From Bradyrhizobium guangzhouense (GTDB taxonomy: Bacteria; Pseudomonadota; Alphaproteobacteria; Rhizobiales; Xanthobacteraceae), in NCBI RefSeq assembly GCF_004114955.1, contig NZ_CP030053.1, forward strand, positions 4,464,001 to 4,528,000: DNA of 64,000 nt. The letters are read 5' to 3'. Below the pieces are notes generated by a model, which worked only from the letters and a program-made list of their open reading frames with translations, was not told the origin of the DNA and searched no databases. A program made the position numbers and the translations under genes. Position 1 is the stretch's first letter; each line of letters starts with the position of its first letter. Positions 58,353 through 64,000 of this stretch are shown here, in pieces.

Positions 58353-58796
58353 TCACGGGCGCAGATAGGCATATCCCTGCTGTTGCAGCTCGGCGAGCCG
58401 CACCACGCCGCCCTTCTCGGCCACCACGAAGCCGGGCGTGAGGTCGTCCAGCTTGACGCCCTGCGCCTTCATGGTGTTGGCACAGGCGTCGAACCCGACG
58501 CCTGCGTCGGCAAGCTTCTTCATCATCTCGATGGTGTGATCATCGGCGGCGAGCGCATGGAAGGCGCGGAGTGCCGGTCCATGCACGACCAGCCTGATAT
58601 CGGCCTTGCCGGGCCCGCCGACGCCATCGACATGGTTCTGGATGTTGCCGAGCACAAAGACGACGCGGTCGGCGTCGGCGAGGTGATAGACGACGCGCTG
58701 CCGCGCCGGCGCTTCCGTCGCAGCACTCGCCTCGCGTACGGCAAGAGCGCCGAACAGTCCGGCAAGGCTCGCGCGAAGCATGGATCGACGCTGCAT
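58353..58796 (-). CDS. exported DsrE-like protein 1
   Basis: A 147-residue protein with a twin-arginine-like signal (MQRRSMLRASLAGLFGALAV) and a DsrE/TusD-like domain: VVYHLADADRVVFVLGNIQN, ADIRLVVHGPALRAF, and the conserved Cys in GVGFDACANTMKAQGV. DsrE-type proteins carry sulfane sulfur on this Cys; most are cytoplasmic, whereas this is exported. Eight nt separate it from the hydrolase gene. ATG 58796 follows AGGAGG by a few nt. Confidence 0.82.
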   Translation of the reverse strand: MQRRSMLRASLAGLFGALAVREASAATEAPARQRVVYHLADADRVVFVLGNIQNHVDGVGGPGKADIRLVVHGPALRAFHALAADDHTIEMMKKLADAGVGFDACANTMKAQGVKLDDLTPGFVVAEKGGVVRLAELQQQGYAYLRP

Positions 58797-58804
58797 GGTC
58801 CCTC

Positions 58805-59710
58805 CTATCGGGTCTGCTTGATGAACTCGGCGATGCGGTCGGCGACATCTTCCGCGAACAGGTCGCGGAAGAAATGATCGGCATCCTCGATCTTGTCGAG
58901 CTGCACCCGGCCGCCGCTCGAATCGGCAAGCGGTGCGAAGGACGCTACCACATCGGGCACGACCGTATCCTTGGTTGCGGCGAGCACCAGGACGGGCAGC
59001 TTCATGCGCGCCACCAGCGCCGCAGTGTCCTGCGCAGCATCGGCGACATAGAAGGACGCAAAGGCGCGCGCCGTCACCACGGCGTTGCGGCAATAGATGA
59101 AGCCGGGCACGTCCATCCACTCTCCGCCGCGTCCCGCTGCGACGGCCTTCGTCGCCTGCTCCAGGAACGGCTCGAGCGGCTTGCCATACGTCTGGGCGTA
59201 GGAGGCGCGCAAATCGGCCTCGGCCTTTGCGGTCGCCGGCGCCAGCAGCACCGCACCCGCTACCGGCGACGTCTCGTTCGCCGCCAGATAGCGCGCAACC
59301 TGGTTGCCGCCGCGCGAATGACCGAACGCGAAGACCTGCCGCGACATGGCCTTCGCCTTCTCGACCCAGGCGCCGATCTCGGCAACAGCGTCCCCTGCGG
59401 TATGGTCGTGCCGGACAGCGCAGTCATACATGCCCTTGCGGCGATCGATCCCCAGCGACAGCGTATGGGCGAGCGAAGCGATGCCGCGCTGCTCGAGCGC
59501 CTTGGCTACGCCCTGAATGACCTCCATGTCCTTGTGCGCAAGGGTGCCGTGGGTCATCACGACGAGCGGCGTGTCCGGCCCCATCGCGGCTGGCGTGCGC
59601 AGCGTCGCGAGCGTCGTGCGGCCGTAGACCGACAGTTCCAGCTCCTGCTCGGCCGCGCCAGCAGGCCGGGCGAGAAGGAGCAAGACCGCCAATCCCATCA
59701 ACCATCGCAT
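58805..59710 (-). CDS. exported alpha/beta hydrolase in the sox operon
   Basis: A 301-residue protein with a signal peptide (MRWLMGLAVLLLLARPAGA). The hydrolase fold shows LVVMTHGTLAHKD (oxyanion region), the nucleophile Ser in VFAFGHSRGGNQVA, the acid Asp in LVLAATKDTVVPDVV, and the His in EDADHFFRDL. The substrate is unknown. It lies between two exported DsrE-like genes with only 8-14 nt gaps, so it is part of the sox transcript. Confidence 0.82.
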   Translation of the reverse strand: MRWLMGLAVLLLLARPAGAAEQELELSVYGRTTLATLRTPAAMGPDTPLVVMTHGTLAHKDMEVIQGVAKALEQRGIASLAHTLSLGIDRRKGMYDCAVRHDHTAGDAVAEIGAWVEKAKAMSRQVFAFGHSRGGNQVARYLAANETSPVAGAVLLAPATAKAEADLRASYAQTYGKPLEPFLEQATKAVAAGRGGEWMDVPGFIYCRNAVVTARAFASFYVADAAQDTAALVARMKLPVLVLAATKDTVVPDVVASFAPLADSSGGRVQLDKIEDADHFFRDLFAEDVADRIAEFIKQTR

Positions 59711-59724
59711 CGGCGGCTCTCTCC

Positions 59725-60189
59725 CTATGGCCGGACGATCGTCCAGCTCTTTTCGGCAAGCTCCATCAGCATGGCAACCCCGACCTGGGTGACGCTGATG
59801 CCTTCGATCAGCGGCGGTCGTTTGCCTTCCTTCGCCGTGAGCGTTTCCAGCGTGTTGCCGCAGGCGACGAAGCTCACATTAGGCATCGATTTCAGGAAAT
59901 TCACCAGGCGCTCCTTCACTGGCGAGCGATCCTCGAGCAGCATGTCGAGGCCGCCATTGAAGGCGACAACCACGATCTCGACGTCCTCGCCTTGCCCTGA
60001 ATAATGCCGCGACACGTTGGCCGCAACATCGAGGACCGCGCGCATCTTGACCGGGTCATCGTCGCTGATCTGCAGCGCGAGCCTGTGCGACTCCGCCGCC
60101 CGGGACGGGGCCGCGAGACTTGTCACGATGAAGGCCGCTGCGAGCAGACCGCGAAGCATTCCACGGCGGCTCGCCCGGCCCCTTCTCAC
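59725..60189 (-). CDS. exported DsrE-like protein 2
   Basis: A 154-residue protein with a twin-arginine-like leader (ASRRGMLRGLLAAAFIVTSL) and a DsrE-type domain: LALQISDDDPVKMRAVLDVA, VEIVVVAFNGGLDML, the conserved Cys in VSFVACGNTLETL, and the ending MELAEKSWTIVRP. GTG 60189 is the start; it overlaps the SoxD stop by 4 nt (GTGA). Together with DsrE-like 1 it brackets an exported hydrolase. Confidence 0.82.
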   Translation of the reverse strand: MRRGRASRRGMLRGLLAAAFIVTSLAAPSRAAESHRLALQISDDDPVKMRAVLDVAANVSRHYSGQGEDVEIVVVAFNGGLDMLLEDRSPVKERLVNFLKSMPNVSFVACGNTLETLTAKEGKRPPLIEGISVTQVGVAMLMELAEKSWTIVRP

Positions 60190-60878
60190 TCCACGCCCCG
60201 CGGCTTTCCGTCCTTGCCGTCCTCAGGCGTCACATCGATGACCGCGGCGCGCCCGGTGATCTTCACCGGCGCGATGCAATCCTTCATGCAGGGGTCCTTC
60301 TGCCAGAACGACCTCTCGCTGGTGGCGCGATCGTCCATCACAAAACCCTGCTCGTTCGGCATCTTGAGCGTGGCGAGGTTCTTGTTGGTGAGCTCGAAGT
60401 TCTGGTCGGTGACGACGTCGTTCAGGTAGAGGACATAGGCGACCAGCGCATAATATTCGTCGACCGAGAACGACTCCGCATTGCCGTAGGGCATGGCGTG
60501 ACGGACATAATCGAACACGGTCGAGGCATAGGGCCAGTAGGAGCCGACCGTCTTGACCGGATTGTCTGACGTCAACGAGCCCTTGCCGCCCGCCAGCACC
60601 GGCCAGCGGCCGTTGCCCTCGCCGAACTCGCCATGGCAGGTCGAGCAATTGTCCATGAACAGCTTCTCGCCCTGCGCGACGGTGCCCTTGCCTTCCGGCA
60701 GGCCCTGGCCGTCGGGCCGCACGTCGATATCCCAGCCGCGGATCTCGTCCGCGGTCGGCGCACGACCGATGTGATAGCGCGGACCGCCCCTGGCGTCTGC
60801 CTTCTGTTGCGCGAGCGCCGGTGCGACCAGCGCGCAAGCGAGCAGCGCGGCTGCGATGAAATTAGGCGACTTCGACAT
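60186..60878 (-). CDS. soxD: SoxD-type cytochrome c subunit of sulfane dehydrogenase, monohaem
   Basis: A 230-residue periplasmic protein: signal peptide (FIAAALLACALVAPALAQ), DIDVRPDGQGLPEGKGTVAQ, one haem-binding NCSTCHGEFGEG, GSYWPYASTVFDYVRHAMPY, and a Cys pair in DPCMKDCIAPV. The sequence follows the N-terminal half of Paracoccus SoxD. The second haem domain of that protein is absent, giving a short form. The start lies inside soxC (17-nt overlap). Confidence 0.88.
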   Translation of the reverse strand: MSKSPNFIAAALLACALVAPALAQQKADARGGPRYHIGRAPTADEIRGWDIDVRPDGQGLPEGKGTVAQGEKLFMDNCSTCHGEFGEGNGRWPVLAGGKGSLTSDNPVKTVGSYWPYASTVFDYVRHAMPYGNAESFSVDEYYALVAYVLYLNDVVTDQNFELTNKNLATLKMPNEQGFVMDDRATSERSFWQKDPCMKDCIAPVKITGRAAVIDVTPEDGKDGKPRGVE

Positions 60879-62133
60879 TCTCGACCTCACCATTGGCCTG
60901 CACATGCCAGGTCTGGATGCCATTGTTGTGATAGATGGAGTTGACACCGCGAATCTTGCGCAGCTCGGCCTTGCTCGGCTGCACATAGCCGGTCTCGTCC
61001 TGGACGCGCGATTGCAGCAGCAGCGGCTCACCGTTCCAGTCGAACTCGTAGTAGAAGCGCGTCAGCGCCTTGTCGAGAACGGGACCATCCAGCCGCGCCG
61101 GCCACCAGTTGCGGCCACCGTCGAGCGATACGTCGACGCGCTTGACCTTGCCGTTGCCGCTCCAAGCGAGCCCGGAGACGATGGTGAAGCCCTTGCCGTG
61201 CTTGATCGGCGCCTGCGGGCTCGGACTCGTGATGACAGACTTGGCGTCCATCGACCAGGTGAAGCGGCGCGCCTTGCCGTTCGGCAGCAGGTCCGTGTAT
61301 TTCGACGTCTCCTCGCGAGTGTGCCAAGGCTGGTCGCCGACCTTGATGCGGCGCAGCCATTTGACCCAGAGATTGCCCTGCCAGCCCGGGACCACGAGCC
61401 GCATCGGATAGCCCTGCTCGGGATAGAGCGCCTCGCCGTTCATCTTGTAGGCGATGATGCAGTCATCGAGCGCCTTCTCGATCGGCAGGCTGCGATCCAT
61501 CGCCGCCGCATCGGCGCCTTCGACAAGCAGCCACTTGCCATTGGTTTTGACGCCGGCTTCCTCCAGCAGCGTGCGCAACGACACGCCGGTGTACTGCACG
61601 CAGTGGATCATGCCGTGGGTGAACTGGCAGCCATTGAGCTGCGCGCCGCGCCACTCCATGCCTGAATTCGCCGCGCACTCCATGAAGTGGATGCGGTTGA
61701 CGCGCGGATAGCGCTTCAGCTCGTCCAGCGTCAGGATCAGCGGCCGCTCCACCAGCCCGTGGATCATCAGGCGATGATCGGCCGGATCGATCTCGGCGAT
61801 GCCGCCATGATGCCGCTCGAAACAGAGGCCGTTCGGCGTGATGATGCCTTCGAGCTCGTGAAGCGGCGTGAAGCTGACCGAGGACTCGCGAGAGGCCGTC
61901 AGCCATTCGACATCGCGCCGGATGACCTCCTTCTCGAACTTCGACGGCTTGCCGTAGGGGCGCACGGCGACGCCCTCACCGAGCGACTTGCTCCATTCAG
62001 GCACGTTGGGCGGCTGGTTCGCGGGATTGCCGGCGCCCGCAAGAGCGGGCTTCGCGAGCACCGATGCCGCAACACCGGCGCCAGCGGCCAGGAAACTGCG
62101 TCGGGATTTCCGGGGACTGTCCATCTTCGACAT
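60862..62133 (-). CDS. soxC: SoxC sulfane dehydrogenase molybdenum subunit
   Basis: A 423-residue twin-arginine exported enzyme (KSRRSFLAAGAGVAASVLA) of the sulfite-oxidase family. The molybdenum-ligating Cys is in HFMECAANSGMEW. The pterin-binding residues are in PNGLCFERHHGG, and the dimerisation domain includes TIVSGLAWSGNGKVKRVDVS. With SoxD it oxidises the sulfane sulfur bound to SoxYZ. It follows soxB by 6 nt. It needs the molybdenum cofactor, for which moaA is encoded in the same window. Confidence 0.93.
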   Translation of the reverse strand: MSKMDSPRKSRRSFLAAGAGVAASVLAKPALAGAGNPANQPPNVPEWSKSLGEGVAVRPYGKPSKFEKEVIRRDVEWLTASRESSVSFTPLHELEGIITPNGLCFERHHGGIAEIDPADHRLMIHGLVERPLILTLDELKRYPRVNRIHFMECAANSGMEWRGAQLNGCQFTHGMIHCVQYTGVSLRTLLEEAGVKTNGKWLLVEGADAAAMDRSLPIEKALDDCIIAYKMNGEALYPEQGYPMRLVVPGWQGNLWVKWLRRIKVGDQPWHTREETSKYTDLLPNGKARRFTWSMDAKSVITSPSPQAPIKHGKGFTIVSGLAWSGNGKVKRVDVSLDGGRNWWPARLDGPVLDKALTRFYYEFDWNGEPLLLQSRVQDETGYVQPSKAELRKIRGVNSIYHNNGIQTWHVQANGEVENVEVA

Positions 62134-62139
62134 CGCTTC

Positions 62140-63831
62140 TTACGCTCCGGTGACTTTGACCGCTCGGTTGGGTTCGAGGCGAACCGTCTTCTGTCGGGTG
62201 AGATAGTTGGCTACGACCTCCCAGATTGGCGGCCCTTCGGTTCCTTCGTTGACGCTGGCCCAACCGGCGACCTGATATTCCCTGGCGGGATCGATCGGCG
62301 CACCGGTCTTCAGCAACTGCATGTCCGAGATGCGACTACCTTGCGGCTTCGTGACATCGATCGCGTAAGACAGCCCGCCGATCCGCACCATATCGCCGCC
62401 CTGCTGGTAATAGGGATCGACGTTGAAGAGATTGTCGGCGACGTCCTCGATGATCTCCTTCAACCGCGAACCCGTCATGCCCATGCGGTAGACGGCCGGA
62501 TACGTGATCGCGGTCGCATTGGTGACGTCCTCGAAGGTGATGTCCTGCCCCGGCAGCACGCTGGTGCCCCAGCGGAAGCCCGGCGACAGCGCGATCTCGG
62601 CGTCGCGCTCCTGCATCAACGCCTGGCAGATCAGGTCGTCGAACGTGCCGTTGAAATTGCCGCGGCGGTAGAGCAGCGAGTCCGTCTTGCCGAGGACCTT
62701 GGACAGGTCGGACGCAAAGGGCTTGCGCACCTCGGCAATCTTGGCGGCCATCTCGGCGTCCGCCGCGATGACGTCGGAAAACAGCGGGATGAGCTTGTAA
62801 CGGAACGCCTTCACCTCGCCATCGCGGACGTCGAGGTCGAGCCGCGACACGAACTTGCCGGACGAGCCCGACGCGATCAGCAGCGTCTTGCCGACCTTGA
62901 CCGCCTCGGGCAGCGCGTCATGGGTGTGTCCGGTCAGGATGACGTCGATGCCCTTGACGCGGCTCGCAAGCTTGCGATCGACGTCAAAGCCATTGTGCGA
63001 CAGCAGCACGACGAGCTGCGCGCCATCCTTGCGCGCCTTGTCGACCTGCGCCTGCACGTCCTCTTCACGGACGCCGAACGACCAGTTCGGAATCATCCAG
63101 CGCGGATTGGCAACGGGCGTATAGGGGAACGCCTGGCCCAGCACCGCGATCTTGACGCCGCCGCGCTCGATCATGGTCGAGGCGTCGAACGCCGCCTCGT
63201 TCCACTCGGTGTCGCGGATGTTGAGGCCGAGGAACGGGAAGCCGAGGCCTTCGATCGCCTGCTTGACGCGCTCGGTGCCGTAGGTGAATTCCCAGTGACC
63301 GGTCATCGCGTCGGGCTTGAGCAGCGCCATGCAGTCGATCATGTCCTGGCCGCGCGTCTTCAGCGAGGACCACGAGCCCTGCCAGGTATCGCCGCCGTCG
63401 AGCAGCGCGACCTTGTCGCCGCGCTCGGCGCGGATCGCCTTGATCACGGTGGCGGCGCGATCGAGGCCGCCGATCCGGCCGTAGCTCTTGGCGAGCGCCT
63501 CGAAATCCTCCGACGTCAGGGCATAGGCCGCGGACGAACCGGGCGCGATGCCGAAGCGCGCAAGAAACTCCTTGCCGGTGACGTGCGGCGGAAGGCCCTT
63601 GGCATCGCCGACGCCGAGATTGGTCGAGGGCTCGCGGAAATAGAGCGGCATGAGCTGGCCATGAATGTCGGTCACATGCACCAGCGTGACGTTGCCGAGC
63701 GGCTCGAACGCCAGCAATTCCTTCTCGGTCAGACGCTGCTGCGCGACCGCCCGGGTCAGGTCCGAACCCACACCGGCCGAAAGGGCGGCCGTCGCGGCAG
63801 CAACCTGAATGAACTCGCGGCGAGAGATCAT
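62140..63831 (-). CDS. soxB: SoxB thiosulfohydrolase
   Basis: A 563-residue periplasmic manganese-type metallohydrolase that releases sulfate from SoxY-bound S-sulfonate. It has a twin-arginine leader (MISRREFIQVAAATAALSAG) and the 5'-nucleotidase-like metal motifs LVHVTDIHGQLMP, LLDGGDTWQGSW, MTGHWEFTYG, VVLLSHNGFDVDR and ILTGHTHDAL. Full length for the family. It lies 27 nt downstream of soxA. Confidence 0.95.
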   Translation of the reverse strand: MISRREFIQVAAATAALSAGVGSDLTRAVAQQRLTEKELLAFEPLGNVTLVHVTDIHGQLMPLYFREPSTNLGVGDAKGLPPHVTGKEFLARFGIAPGSSAAYALTSEDFEALAKSYGRIGGLDRAATVIKAIRAERGDKVALLDGGDTWQGSWSSLKTRGQDMIDCMALLKPDAMTGHWEFTYGTERVKQAIEGLGFPFLGLNIRDTEWNEAAFDASTMIERGGVKIAVLGQAFPYTPVANPRWMIPNWSFGVREEDVQAQVDKARKDGAQLVVLLSHNGFDVDRKLASRVKGIDVILTGHTHDALPEAVKVGKTLLIASGSSGKFVSRLDLDVRDGEVKAFRYKLIPLFSDVIAADAEMAAKIAEVRKPFASDLSKVLGKTDSLLYRRGNFNGTFDDLICQALMQERDAEIALSPGFRWGTSVLPGQDITFEDVTNATAITYPAVYRMGMTGSRLKEIIEDVADNLFNVDPYYQQGGDMVRIGGLSYAIDVTKPQGSRISDMQLLKTGAPIDPAREYQVAGWASVNEGTEGPPIWEVVANYLTRQKTVRLEPNRAVKVTGA

Positions 63832-63858
63832 GCCCGATGCTCCTGCATGCTCATCGTT

Positions 63859-64000
63859 TCAATTGCGTACCGACGGCGTCTCGACCGGCAATCCGATGCC
63901 GCGCCAGGCGACATAGAGCTCAAGCGCAAGGAATTCGTCCGACAGCGGCTTGAACGGCTCGGCGCGCACGTCGAACATGCAGCCTTCGAAGCGCTCATGC
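63859..64000 (-). CDS. soxA: SoxA c-type cytochrome (partial, C-terminal end only)
   Basis: Only the last 46 codons lie in the window: RFEGCMFDVRAEPFKPLSDE, then FLALELYVAWRGIGLPVETP and VRN. The Cys in FEGCM is the haem-axial (cysteine persulfide) ligand of the SoxA C-terminal haem region. SoxAX joins thiosulfate to SoxYZ. The gene continues past 64000, where soxX, Y, Z are expected. Confidence 0.9.
   Translation of the reverse strand, partial: HERFEGCMFDVRAEPFKPLSDEFLALELYVAWRGIGLPVETPSVRN

Noticed and set aside
1..64000. tRNA, rRNA or CRISPR array
   Set aside because: I looked for clover-leaf tails, rRNA-like tracts and regularly spaced repeats and saw none; dusA acts as an integration site here without a tRNA gene.

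Overview
The window looks like a high-GC alphaproteobacterial chromosome, most probably Bradyrhizobium or a close Rhizobiales relative. This rests on the protein families and their arrangement, the palindromic repeats of a type I associate with Bradyrhizobium, a CtrA-type regulatory context, and a sox cluster. No rRNA, tRNA or CRISPR array was seen.

1-6.3 kb: a two-component response regulator (partial) diverges from two COG4705 membrane-protein paralogues that flank a small secreted protein. Next is a molybdenum-flavoured block: a ModE-type regulator, a small hypothetical protein, an aldehyde dehydrogenase and a DUF2478 protein. Two ModE-box-like palindromes lie between the divergent hypothetical and aldehyde dehydrogenase genes. 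6.3-13 kb: an HTH protein, a LysR regulator, an AraC-family gene split by an intact IS4-family insertion with 9-bp target duplication, a TerB/TerC/UPF0114 stress operon and an NTF2-like protein. 13-27.5 kb: a MOSC/flavodoxin-reductase/ferredoxin fusion with a peroxiredoxin-like protein, PaiB, a YbdK-type ligase, a cupin, a CxxCxxCC protein, a porin, glutathione reductase, DUF2059, rpiA, gph, a lipoprotein behind a CtrA-type box, and moaA.

27.7-40.8 kb: a TRAP transporter of the FcbT/Tak class in scattered form (one QM permease pair and two paralogous binding proteins), an M20 peptidase, a two-component system, and an operon of two SDRs and an ECF sigma factor with a SnoaL tail. 40.9-48.5 kb: housekeeping genes (Mrp/ApbC, glyoxalase-like, hydroxyisobutyrate dehydrogenase-like, NhaD, a membrane histidine kinase behind a CtrA-type box, DUF1289, a retropepsin-like protease, dusA).

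48.5-55.25 kb: a decayed genomic island inserted in the 5' end of dusA. It has near-perfect 18-bp direct repeats at both ends, a truncated dusA-type integrase, an IS3-family remnant, the 5' stub of an oxalate/formate-type MFS transporter, and an intact five-gene Liv-type ABC transporter. The ancestral dusA 5' end is still visible at the far end of the island.

55.6-64 kb: a persulfide-sensor-like ArsR regulator (two cysteines, BigR/SqrR pattern), three YeeE/YedE sulfur-transport-type proteins, and a tightly packed sox operon (soxA partial, soxB, soxC, soxD). The sox operon continues without a break into two exported DsrE-like proteins around an exported alpha/beta hydrolase. Together these suggest periplasmic thiosulfate oxidation coupled to sulfane-sulfur handling and import.
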